Assembly (NCBI GenBank): GCA_002395155.1
Contig: DGWD01000022.1
Span: 1-55,906, forward strand
DNA: 55,906 bases
From: Treponema sp. UBA4267
Lineage (GTDB): Bacteria > Spirochaetota > Spirochaetia > Treponematales > Treponemataceae
Reading direction: 5' to 3'
The translations under genes and the position numbers were made by a program. The notes beneath the pieces are model-generated. The model had not been told where the DNA came from and ran no database searches. It was given only the letters and a program-made list of their open reading frames with translations. This document shows positions 25,947 through 32,187 of the stretch, in pieces (positions within the stretch are counted from its first letter, which is position 1; the number at the start of each line of letters is the position of its first letter).

Positions 25947-25975
25947 TTTATAACATGGAAAACTGTTTCTGTCAA
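25947..25975 (-). promoter_or_regulatory. promoter of the antitoxin RNA
   Basis: TTGACA (25975-25970), 17 bases, TATAAA (25952-25947) on the minus strand: a near-consensus sigma-70 promoter placing the start near 25940, a few bases before the first repeat. Confidence 0.8.
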
Positions 25976-25977
25976 TC

Positions 25978-26090
25978 TTGAAAAAAAACTCAAAAACTGT
26001 GATATAATATTTTTAATGCAATTAATGAAAATAAACTTGACAGAAAAAAGTATTAGAACAATAATCCTTCGCAATTCGCAATTCGCAATT
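25978..26090 (+). other. divergent promoter-like site, short frame and heptamer repeat
   Basis: TTGAAA (25978), 19 bases, TATAAT (26003-26008) points away from the antitoxin promoter. A 24-codon frame from ATG 26025 ends at 26099 within CGCAATT repeated three times in tandem (26070-26090). There is no ribosome site. It could be the stump of a gene interrupted by repeat DNA; I do not call it a gene. Confidence 0.35.
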
Positions 26091-26108
26091 AACGCATAAT
26101 GACGTCAA

Positions 26109-26147
26109 GGTGCGAAAGAGAAATGTCTTGCATTGCTCTTTCGCACC
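26109..26147. repeat. 12-bp perfect inverted repeat
   Basis: GGTGCGAAAGAG and CTCTTTCGCACC separated by 15 bp. No T-run follows on either side, so it is not a simple terminator. It lies in the gap between the toxin-antitoxin locus and the lipoprotein gene. The stretch 26150-26273 holds nothing else I can name apart from the lipoprotein ribosome site. Confidence 0.6.
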
Positions 26148-26273
26148 AGCAGAAAAATTAAATCAGAACAATTCACTTTTCTCACCCTGTAAAACAGCCC
26201 GTGATGCAGATGACCTCGTGTCTTTGTATCAATGGCTTTATTATTTTAAATCAATTTCAAAAGGAGTAGTTTT

Positions 26274-27464
26274 ATGAAAAAACTTTCTAAATTAATCGTG
26301 CTCGCGTTAAGTGCGGTACTGTGTTTCACTGCATGTCAGACAGAAACTTCATCTACAGACCCGACCGAGACGCCGGTTGTTACACCTCAAAAGACAGCCG
26401 GCAGCATAAGCTATGTCACCGCAAGCGTAAGCAAGACTACCGATGACGCGGCTTTCACCAACGAGCTTACAATCGTAGGCGACGGAACGGTCACTTACGC
26501 ATCAAGCAAGTCTGAGGTGGCCACCGTAAACGCAACGACTGGCGAAGTAACCATCGTGGGAGCGGGGGCGAGCACAATCACTGCAACAGTAGCAGATTCC
26601 GACACATACACCTATGCCACAAAGACTGCGAGCTACACTCTTACTGTAACGCAGGCTGTCACTATTCCCGAAGTCTTCGGAAAAGTGTTAGGCGCCACGA
26701 TAAAAGGAGACGAGACCTGGACACCTTCATCAAGAGTGTTCAAAAGCGAAAGAAGCCTTACCATACCTGACCTGATTGTGTGCGACCACGAGGTGACAAG
26801 GGGCGAGTTCAAGGCTCTCATGGGAGAAGACCCGAGCACGGCAGATGCCTATGACAAGGACGGAAACAAGCTTACGGGAGAGGCCGTGCAGAACAATCCT
26901 GTGAACAATGTGAACTGGTATGCGGCAATCGCCTACTGCAACAAGCTTTCCATAAAAGAAAGCCTTGACTGTGCCTATACTGTCAGCGGAATAAGTGACT
27001 GGGAGAACCTTGCATATTCAGACATTCCGACTTCAAGCGACAGTGACTGGAACGCCGCCACCTGCGATTTTGAGGTCAACGGCTACCGCCTTCCGACGGA
27101 AGCGGAATGGGAATGGCTTGCCCGAGGCGGACAAAACTACACCTACGCAGGAAGCGACACTGAGGATGATGTGGCGTGGTATCTATCCAACACAAAAGGA
27201 TCAAGGGATGTAAAGACCAAGGCTGCAAACGGCTACGGACTTTATGATATGAGCGGAAATGTAAAGGAATGGTGCTGGGATTGGTATGGAAACATTTCGT
27301 CTTCTACAGGGGCTTCTGGTGCGTCATCGGGCGATGACCGAGTTCAACGAGGTGGTTCTTTGTCTTACAATGCCAGCGACTGCAAGGTTGCTTACCGTGA
27401 CTACTTCCCCCCGGACTGCCGTTACAGGGGCAATGGCTTCCGCCTGGTTCGCTCCGCGCAGTAG
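26274..27464 (+). CDS. lipoprotein with Ig-like and FGE/C-type-lectin domains, TvpA-like
   Basis: A 396-residue predicted surface lipoprotein. The signal peptide ends in a lipobox-like CFTAC (Cys21). A bacterial Ig-like domain (Big_2 style, with VATVNATTGEVTIVGAGAST) covers about residues 45-125. An FGE-sulfatase/C-type-lectin fold covers about 130-396: IPDLIVCDHEVTRGEF, NPVNNVNWYAAIAYCNKLS, YRLPTEAEWEWLARGG, YGLYDMSGNVKEW and a final NGFRLVRSAQ. The last about 40 residues follow the pattern of the variable region of T. denticola TvpA, a diversity-generating retroelement target. The gene is visibly richer in G+C and C-ending codons than its neighbours, which suggests transfer. AAAAGGAG precedes the ATG. 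It is probably not a sulfatase activator but a ligand-binding display protein. Confidence 0.85.
   Translation: MKKLSKLIVLALSAVLCFTACQTETSSTDPTETPVVTPQKTAGSISYVTASVSKTTDDAAFTNELTIVGDGTVTYASSKSEVATVNATTGEVTIVGAGASTITATVADSDTYTYATKTASYTLTVTQAVTIPEVFGKVLGATIKGDETWTPSSRVFKSERSLTIPDLIVCDHEVTRGEFKALMGEDPSTADAYDKDGNKLTGEAVQNNPVNNVNWYAAIAYCNKLSIKESLDCAYTVSGISDWENLAYSDIPTSSDSDWNAATCDFEVNGYRLPTEAEWEWLARGGQNYTYAGSDTEDDVAWYLSNTKGSRDVKTKAANGYGLYDMSGNVKEWCWDWYGNISSSTGASGASSGDDRVQRGGSLSYNASDCKVAYRDYFPPDCRYRGNGFRLVRSAQ
27341..27464 (+). other. candidate DGR variable region at the lipoprotein 3' end
   Basis: From RVQRGGS to the stop, the fixed frame RGGS...A..C.V..R...P..R...GFRLVR matches TvpA-type variable regions. 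The residues between fixed positions are Tyr, Ser, Asp, Phe, Cys and Gly, encoded by TAC, AGC, GAC, TTC, TGC and GGC. All end in C and are reachable from AAC by changing only A bases, the mark of adenine mutagenesis. No template repeat or reverse transcriptase is in the window. Confidence 0.55.
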
Positions 27465-27496
27465 ACGTGTCATTCCCCCACTCGACGCAGGAGTCC

Positions 27497-27564
27497 CTGT
27501 CATTATCGGGCTTGACCCGATAATCTCGTGCATGAGATTGACCGGTCAAGCCGGGCAATGACAG
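27497..27564. repeat. large inverted repeat/cruciform 33 bp after the lipoprotein stop
   Basis: Arms 27497-27517 and 27544-27564 are complementary at 18 of 21 positions. Inside, ATTATCGGG/CCCGATAAT (27502-27524) and AATCTC/GAGATT (27522-27539) give alternative small perfect hairpins. The block is GC-rich and may be a dispersed repeat, or the cruciform that helps retroelement homing. Confidence 0.65.
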
Positions 27565-27617
27565 ATGTGACAAGTGCGGGATGGTTCCTGTTCTGCTGGT
27601 AGCTTAAAAACGCGAAC

Positions 27618-27639
27618 GCTGAACAGGGGCTGTTTTTTT
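27618..27639 (+). terminator. possible terminator of the lipoprotein gene
   Basis: AACAG-GGG-CTGTT followed by a T-run; an overlapping longer pairing CCTGTTC/GAACAGG starts near 27587. Confidence 0.5.
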
Positions 27640-27780
27640 CTATCTTTGTGCAAAAATTAATAAAGCTGAATAAATAATTTTCTTTTTTTATGGTGGCTAA
27701 GCCTTTTATAGTTGAATATTTATCAGGCCTATTTCCCCACTAGTCCAAAATGACATTTTTTGCTAAAATGTAAAAATAAA
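27640..27780. other. AT-rich gap between terminator and structured element
   Basis: No gene is supported here. It presumably carries the fabV promoter, but no clear -35/-10 pair was found. Confidence 0.4.
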
Positions 27781-27782
27781 AT

Positions 27783-27925
27783 GCGCAAGGGCATGGAGCA
27801 CCCGCGAAGCGGTCCACCGCAGGCGGCGCCACTTGTGGCGGCGGCGAGGAGGATGAGCGTTAGCGAAGTGCGGAACGCCCGACCGACTGGTGGTTGAGCC
27901 TGGCGAAACTGCCAGCCGGTTGCGC
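27783..27925 (+). repeat. GC-rich multi-hairpin element in the fabV leader
   Basis: About two-thirds G+C in a low-GC genome. GCGCAA (27783) and TTGCGC (27920) close the element. Inside are CCGC-GAA-GCGG (27802-27812), CGCCAC-TT-GTGGCG (27827-27840), GCGTT/AACGC, and CTGGC/GCCAG (from 27900). It ends 9 bases before the fabV ribosome site. It could be a mobile palindromic repeat or a structured leader RNA; I do not recognise a known riboswitch. Confidence 0.6.
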
Positions 27926-27947
27926 CCGAATATAGGAGTAAAAATTT

Positions 27948-29201
27948 ATGATTATCAAACCAATGGTTCGTTCGAACATGTGTCTTAACGCTCACCCAAT
28001 TGGATGTGCAAAAGAAGTTGAAAATCAGATTGCATACGTTAAGTCTCAGAAAGCTAAGCGCGGAACAAAATCTATGAAAGAGGGCGGAAATGGTCCTAAG
28101 TTTGTTTTAGTTTTGGGATGTTCAACAGGTTACGGACTTGCTTCCCGTATTTCTGCAGCATTTGAATATGGTGCAGATACAATTGGTGTTTCTTTTGAAA
28201 AAGCAGGAACAGAAACTAAGGGTGGAACTCCTGGATGGTACAACAATCTGGCATTTGACCGCGCTGCTAAGGCAGAAGGTTTGTTTACAGAAACTTTTAG
28301 TGCTGACGCATTCAGCCACGAAACTCGCAAAATGATTATTGAAGAAGCAAAAAAGGCTGGAAAGAAGTTTGACCTTATCGTTTACTCTCTGGCTTCTCCT
28401 GTTCGTTCTGACCCAGACAAGATTGACCCTAAGAGTGAGACTGGTGCTCACGTACTTTACAAGTCTGTAATTAAGCCGATTGGTAAAACTTATGCAGGAC
28501 AGGGAATTGATATCCTTACAAACACTTTGAAGGAATCTGCTGCAGAACCTGCTAATGATGAAGAAATTGCCAACACTGTAAAAGTAATGGGTGGTGAAGA
28601 CTGGCAACTTTGGATTGACCAGCTTTCGGCTGCAGGCGTTCTTGCAGAAGGATGTCGTACAGTTGCTTATTCTTACATTGGACCAGAATTGAGCCATGCC
28701 ATCTACCGCGATGGAACAATCGGTCAGGCTAAAAAACATCTTGAAGCAACTGCTCACACTTTGAACGAAAAACTTTCTAAGGAACTTGGCGGTGCTGCTT
28801 ACGTTTCTGTAAATAAAGGTCTTGTAACACGTTCAAGTGCCGTTATCCCAATCATTTCTCTTTATCTTTCTATTTTGTTCAAAGTTATGAAGGCAAAGGG
28901 AACTCACGAAGGTTGTATCGAACAGATGGAACGCCTTTTTGCAGAACGTCTTTACACTGGTGAAAATTCCGCTGCAGGAAAAGTTCCTGTTGATGAAGAA
29001 AACCGCATTCGTGTTGACGATCTGGAAATGCAACCTGATGTTCAGGAAGAAGTAAACAAACTTATGGCAAAAGTTAATAATGATAACATTGCCGAAATTT
29101 GTGATCTTGATGGATATAGACACGATTTCTACGCAACAAACGGTTTTGATGTAGCAGGTGTTGATTACACAGCAGATGTTGCAAGAATGGATCAGATTTA
29201 A
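27948..29201 (+). CDS. fabV: FabV-type enoyl-ACP / trans-2-enoyl-CoA reductase, copy 1
   Basis: Reduces the double bond of trans-2-enoyl-ACP or enoyl-CoA with NADH, the last step of a fatty-acid elongation cycle (or of butyryl-CoA formation). A 417-residue protein closely resembling the T. denticola reductase: N-terminal IIKPMVRSNMCLNAHPIGC, NAD-binding VLGCSTGYGLASRISAAF, the FabV Tyr-X8-Lys pair in YRDGTIGQAKK, and the terminal YRHDFYATNGFDV. ATAGGAG precedes the ATG. A second, diverged copy is at 30102. The two may differ in ACP versus CoA preference; sequence does not decide. Confidence 0.95.
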   Translation: MIIKPMVRSNMCLNAHPIGCAKEVENQIAYVKSQKAKRGTKSMKEGGNGPKFVLVLGCSTGYGLASRISAAFEYGADTIGVSFEKAGTETKGGTPGWYNNLAFDRAAKAEGLFTETFSADAFSHETRKMIIEEAKKAGKKFDLIVYSLASPVRSDPDKIDPKSETGAHVLYKSVIKPIGKTYAGQGIDILTNTLKESAAEPANDEEIANTVKVMGGEDWQLWIDQLSAAGVLAEGCRTVAYSYIGPELSHAIYRDGTIGQAKKHLEATAHTLNEKLSKELGGAAYVSVNKGLVTRSSAVIPIISLYLSILFKVMKAKGTHEGCIEQMERLFAERLYTGENSAAGKVPVDEENRIRVDDLEMQPDVQEEVNKLMAKVNNDNIAEICDLDGYRHDFYATNGFDVAGVDYTADVARMDQI

Positions 29202-29247
29202 TTTGAAAAAAATTGATTATTCTCGGGCTTGAACCGGGAGTTTATAC

Positions 29248-29279
29248 AAAGCGGTGATGTAATAGTCATCGCTTTTTTT
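29248..29279 (+). terminator. rho-independent terminator of fabV copy 1
   Basis: AAAGCGGTGA pairs with TCATCGCTTT (one wobble) and is followed by seven Ts. Confidence 0.75.
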
Positions 29280-29336
29280 GTTTCTAGAACTCAACTTTTC
29301 TTTATGTTATAATATTCTTAATGGAGGAGCAAAGTT

Positions 29337-29552
29337 TTGAGTAAAGATACATTTGAATTTGTAATTTATATACTTCATGCATGTGCAGACAAATGGGCTC
29401 AGCTTCCGTCAGCAGTATACAAAAAACTTAAAGACTCAGACTGCATTAATAAGCTTCTCGTTCCATATTATGATATTCTCCATACCCAGGGAACCGCATT
29501 TGTAGTTGGTGATGTTGAAGATTATTTGGCCACAAGAGGGGTTTCTATATGA
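29337..29552 (+). CDS. DUF3791 family small protein
   Basis: A 71-residue protein starting at TTG with GGAGGAG 7-8 bases upstream and TATAAT at 29308-29313. It fits the DUF3791 pattern (FVIYILHACADKW, then YYDILHTQGTAFVVGDVEDYL). DUF3791 proteins usually sit next to DUF3990 proteins in what look like toxin-antitoxin-type cassettes. Its stop overlaps the next start (ATGA), so the pair is translationally coupled. The biochemical role is unknown. Confidence 0.7.
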   Translation: MSKDTFEFVIYILHACADKWAQLPSAVYKKLKDSDCINKLLVPYYDILHTQGTAFVVGDVEDYLATRGVSI

Positions 29553-29803
29553 TTGTTTATCATGGTTCCATAGAAATTGTAGAAAAACCTGATGTGTTGC
29601 ATTCTTACAGGCCCTTGGATTTTGGAAAAGGTTTTTATACTACAGCAAATAAAGTTCAGGCAGAAGTCTGGGCGAAAAGAAAAGCTGTTATTAAAGAAAT
29701 TAAAACATATCCGAATTATGATCAGTCAGCTTTCATTACGCAAAAATCAATTGATCAGCTTTTGACTTTTGAATCTTATGTAGAGGTAAAGATTCATGAA
29801 TGA
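29549..29803 (+). CDS. DUF3990 family protein, internally deleted
   Basis: An 84-residue protein. The first about 45 residues match the start of DUF3990 proteins (MIVYHGS, then DFGKGFYTT, EVWAKR), a group related to ADP-ribosyltransferase folds. The last about 35 resemble the family's C-terminus (YDQSAFITQKSIDQLL). Full members are about 150-170 residues, so roughly 70-80 residues in the middle appear to be missing without loss of frame, joined near AVIKEIKTY. If the family is a toxin, this one is likely inactive. It overlaps the next gene by 8 bases. Confidence 0.6.
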   Translation: MIVYHGSIEIVEKPDVLHSYRPLDFGKGFYTTANKVQAEVWAKRKAVIKEIKTYPNYDQSAFITQKSIDQLLTFESYVEVKIHE

Positions 29804-30002
29804 TGAAGCATTAGAAAAAAATTATCAGGAACGCCTGGAAGAAAGAGTAATTTCGTATATAGCCGAAAAACAGAATATTTCTTTATCAGATGCAATGGAA
29901 CTGTATTATAAAAATAAGCTTGCAGATAAAATTGCTCAGGGACAGTATGGAATTCAATATCTTGATTATAAACTTCTTGGACAGATGATTCTTGAAAAAT
30001 AA
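29796..30002 (+). CDS. small hypothetical protein, third gene of the DUF3791/DUF3990 cassette
   Basis: A 68-residue, charged, mostly helical protein (NYQERLEERVISYIAEKQN, then SDAMELYYKNKLADKI). The pattern is like the second DUF3791-type or small helical partner often found after DUF3990. It starts inside the end of the previous gene, so it is translated with it. I do not recognise a firm family. It might be the antitoxin-like partner. Confidence 0.6.
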   Translation: MNDEALEKNYQERLEERVISYIAEKQNISLSDAMELYYKNKLADKIAQGQYGIQYLDYKLLGQMILEK

Positions 30003-30014
30003 TAATCATACAAA

Positions 30015-30034
30015 CACGACTTCTACGCAACAAA
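30015..30034 (+). pseudogene. 7-codon relic of a fabV 3' end
   Basis: Twenty bases here match fabV copy 1 at 29120-29139 in 19 positions, in the frame for His-Asp-Phe-Tyr-Ala-Thr; the single difference is a silent GAC/GAT change. fabV copy 2 differs more at this place, so this is a scrap of another fabV allele. Confidence 0.55.
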
Positions 30035-30035
30035 G

Positions 30036-30083
30036 AATCTACTTTTCGGGTATTTTATGTGCTTGGAAAGTAGATTTTTTTTT
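30036..30083 (+). terminator. rho-independent terminator before fabV copy 2
   Basis: AATCTACTTT and AAAGTAGATT form a perfect 10-bp stem followed by about nine Ts. It overlaps an in-frame 15-codon upstream extension of fabV copy 2, which argues against that extension being translated. Confidence 0.8.
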
Positions 30084-30101
30084 GTTATATTAATTTTTGT
30101 T

Positions 30102-31325
30102 ATGATAATTAAACCAAAGGTACGTGCAAATATTTGTATGAATGCTCATCCTCTTGGATGTGCAAAAGAAACTGAAAGACAGATTGAATACGCAAAGGCT
30201 CAGAAAATTAAGCGTTCTGTAAAAGATAAGGAACATGGTGGAAAAGGTCCTAAGTTTGTTTTAGTTTTGGGGGCATCCACAGGTTATGGCCTTGCTTCAA
30301 GAATTACTGCTGCTTTTGAATACGGTGCAGATACAATAGGTCTTTCGTTTGAAAAAGAACCTTTAGAAAATAAAACTGCAACACCAGGCTGGTATAATAA
30401 TCTGGCATTTGACCGTGCTGCTAAGGCAGAAGGATTGTTTTCAGAAACTTTTAATGCCGATGTATATTCCCATCAGACTCGTAAAATGGTGATAGAGGAA
30501 GCAAAAAAACTTGGCCGCAAATTTGACCTGGTAATTTACAGCATTGCATCATCTATGAGAACAGACCCTGACACTGGCGAAGTTTATCAGTCTTGTGTAA
30601 AAACTCAGGACTGCTACTACAAGGGCTGGGGAATCAACATCTTGCAGGACTGCCTTGTTGATGGCGAATCCGAAATTGCCACAGAAGAAGATATCCGCAA
30701 TTCTGTAAAAGTAATGGGCGGTGAAGACTGGAACTTATGGATTTCTCAACTTCTGGAAGCTGATGTTTTAGCTCCAGGCTGTCGTACCCTTGCTTATTCA
30801 TATGTGGGACCTGTTGAGTCTTATCCTATTTACAGGGATGGAACAATCGGCCACGCAAAAAAACATTTGGAAGAAACAAGTCATAAATTAAATAAACTTT
30901 TAGCAGAAAAAATTGGCGGTTCTGCCTTTATCTCAATCAATAAAGGTGTAGTAACTCGTTCTTCAGCTGTTATTCCGGTAATTTCTCTTTATCTTTCTGT
31001 TTTATTTAAGATTATGAAAGAAAAGGGAATTCACGAAGGTTGTATAGAACAGATGGACCGGCTTTTTGCAGAAAGACTTTATACAGGTGCAGATAATGCG
31101 GCTGGTAAGGTTCCTGTTGATGAAAATGGAAGAATCCGTCTGGACGAAGAAGAACTGCGGGAAGATGTTCAGAAAGAAGCCGCAATTTTAATGGCACAGG
31201 CCAACGACGACAATTTCCATGATATTTGCGATGTAAAAGGTTATATCCATGATTTTTATGCGGTAAACGGTTTCGACATTGAAGGCGTAGATTACAGTGC
31301 GGATATTCCTGTCGATAAAATCTAA
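30102..31325 (+). CDS. fabV: FabV-type enoyl-ACP / trans-2-enoyl-CoA reductase, copy 2
   Basis: A 407-residue paralogue of the gene at 27948, with the same N-terminal IIKPKVRANICMNAHPLGC, NAD-binding VLGASTGYGLASRITAAF and Tyr-X8-Lys (YRDGTIGHAKK). It differs most in the central segment (DTGEVYQSCVKTQDCYYKG in place of the DPKSETGAH region) near the substrate pocket. I start it at ATG 30102, the conserved MIIKP N-terminus; a longer frame from 30057 runs through a terminator. There is no ribosome binding site, but a -10-like TATATT/TATTAA lies 8-10 bases before the ATG, so the mRNA may be leaderless. Both copies look intact. Confidence 0.93.
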   Translation: MIIKPKVRANICMNAHPLGCAKETERQIEYAKAQKIKRSVKDKEHGGKGPKFVLVLGASTGYGLASRITAAFEYGADTIGLSFEKEPLENKTATPGWYNNLAFDRAAKAEGLFSETFNADVYSHQTRKMVIEEAKKLGRKFDLVIYSIASSMRTDPDTGEVYQSCVKTQDCYYKGWGINILQDCLVDGESEIATEEDIRNSVKVMGGEDWNLWISQLLEADVLAPGCRTLAYSYVGPVESYPIYRDGTIGHAKKHLEETSHKLNKLLAEKIGGSAFISINKGVVTRSSAVIPVISLYLSVLFKIMKEKGIHEGCIEQMDRLFAERLYTGADNAAGKVPVDENGRIRLDEEELREDVQKEAAILMAQANDDNFHDICDVKGYIHDFYAVNGFDIEGVDYSADIPVDKI

Positions 31326-31340
31326 TCTACATTTTTACAA

Positions 31341-31528
31341 CAGTCAAAAAAATGCTTCCGCGGAGAACCTGGCTTTACTACGCCGAGAAGCCTCGCCGCA
31401 AACTGCGTTTGCTCTGTAGTCAGTACTAAGATACAGTCTTTACGATCGGCTTCTATGCTACATAAAGCCAGAACCCCCGCTGCGCATTTTTCAGATTTTT
31501 CTTAAATTGACTGAATGTCTTTTTTTTG
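31341..31528 (+). repeat. structured intergenic repeat, copy A
   Basis: A unit of about 188 bp. Its core has about 45-bp imperfect inverted ends (AAAAATGC...TGGCTTTA...AGAAGCC on the left; GGCTTC...TAAAGCCA...GCATTTTT on the right). Two inner hairpins are GCAAAC/GTTTGC (31398-31411) and CTGTA/TACAG (31413-31436). It lies after fabV copy 2, tandem with copy B, and has no reading frame. Confidence 0.8.
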
Positions 31529-31557
31529 TGAATATGAAAAGAAAACTTTGCACGTGT

Positions 31558-31746
31558 AACAGTCAAAAAAAATGCTTCCGCGGAGAACCCTGTCTTTATT
31601 CCGCCGAGAAGCCTCGCCGCAAACTGCGTTTGCTCTGTAGTCAGTACTAAGATACAGTCTTTACGATCGGCTTCTATGCTACATAAAGCCAGAACCCCCG
31701 CTGTGCATTTTTTAAGATTTTTCTTAAATTAACGGAATGTCTTTTT
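31558..31746 (+). repeat. structured intergenic repeat, copy B
   Basis: A direct repeat of copy A with over 90% identity by eye, separated by about 29 bp of unrelated sequence. Both include the downstream flank ending GAATGTCTTTTTT. Differences cluster in the outer stem (for example TGGCTTTACTA versus TGTCTTTATTC). Confidence 0.8.
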
Positions 31747-31769
31747 TCTAATTTGAATAAGGCATTATT

Positions 31770-32078
31770 TTATAAAGCTTTTAAGAAATCTATTAGTGCT
31801 TCTTGTTGTTCTTTTGATAATTTTGCATAACACAGTAAGAGTTCTTTTTGTTCCTCTGTAAGATATGTTTCAGTTATATCATCCTCAATTAAAAACTGTG
31901 ATAAAGAGATATTAAATGCAGAGCAGATTTTGTCTAGAGATTGAATTGTTGGTATTTGATTTTTTCTATACCAGGATGAAATTGTAGATTGGGGAAGTTC
32001 TGATTTCTCTGCTAGTTGATATTCACTCCAATTACGTTCAATTCTATATTTTCTGATTTTTTCTAAAATATTTATCAT
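31770..32078 (-). CDS. XRE-family helix-turn-helix regulator
   Basis: A 102-residue DNA-binding protein. The HTH is at residues about 5-60 (KIRKYRIERNWSEYQLAEKS, then PQSTISSWYRK), with a short helical tail ending EQQEALIDFLKAL. It is divergent from the four-gene zinc-ribbon operon across 109 bp that contain an 8-bp inverted repeat, so it probably represses that operon and itself. Confidence 0.87.
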   Translation of the reverse strand: MINILEKIRKYRIERNWSEYQLAEKSELPQSTISSWYRKNQIPTIQSLDKICSAFNISLSQFLIEDDITETYLTEEQKELLLCYAKLSKEQQEALIDFLKAL

Positions 32079-32101
32079 AGTATAATCTTTCTTAAAATAC
32101 T

Positions 32102-32157
32102 ACGCTTTACCGTTGTAAAATAATAATTCATGACGTATAATTATAATGTTAAAGCGT
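32102..32157. promoter_or_regulatory. operator-like inverted half-sites and promoter between XRE gene and zinc-ribbon operon
   Basis: ACGCTTTA (32102-32109) and TAAAGCGT (32150-32157) are perfect inverted copies 40 bp apart. TATAAT (32142-32147) lies just before the second copy and would be blocked by a bound repressor. Confidence 0.5.
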
Positions 32158-32187
32158 TTAAAAGATACGATTTAACAAGGAGAAAGA

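Noticed and set aside
25701..26099. 132-codon plus-strand frame across the antitoxin RNA
   Set aside because: It runs antisense through the toxin start, terminator, repeats and promoter, and has no ribosome site or recognisable domain.
26274..27464. True formylglycine-generating enzyme
   Set aside because: The fold is shared, but the lipobox, Ig-like domain and variable C-terminus suit a surface display protein, and no sulfatase is nearby.
25990..28000. DGR reverse transcriptase or template repeat near the lipoprotein
   Set aside because: No reading frame with reverse-transcriptase motifs and no second copy of the variable region was found anywhere in the window.
28122..28757. 211-codon minus-strand frame inside fabV
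   Set aside because: Shadow of a strongly coding gene; Cys/Ser/Phe-rich composition typical of antisense frames.
30057..30101. 15-codon upstream extension of fabV copy 2
   Set aside because: It lies in a perfect terminator hairpin, and the family N-terminus begins at MIIKP.
31341..31746. CRISPR array or rRNA/tRNA fragment
   Set aside because: Only two long units with a short spacer, internally palindromic; no array of short repeats, and no tRNA-like TPsiC or anticodon arm pattern.
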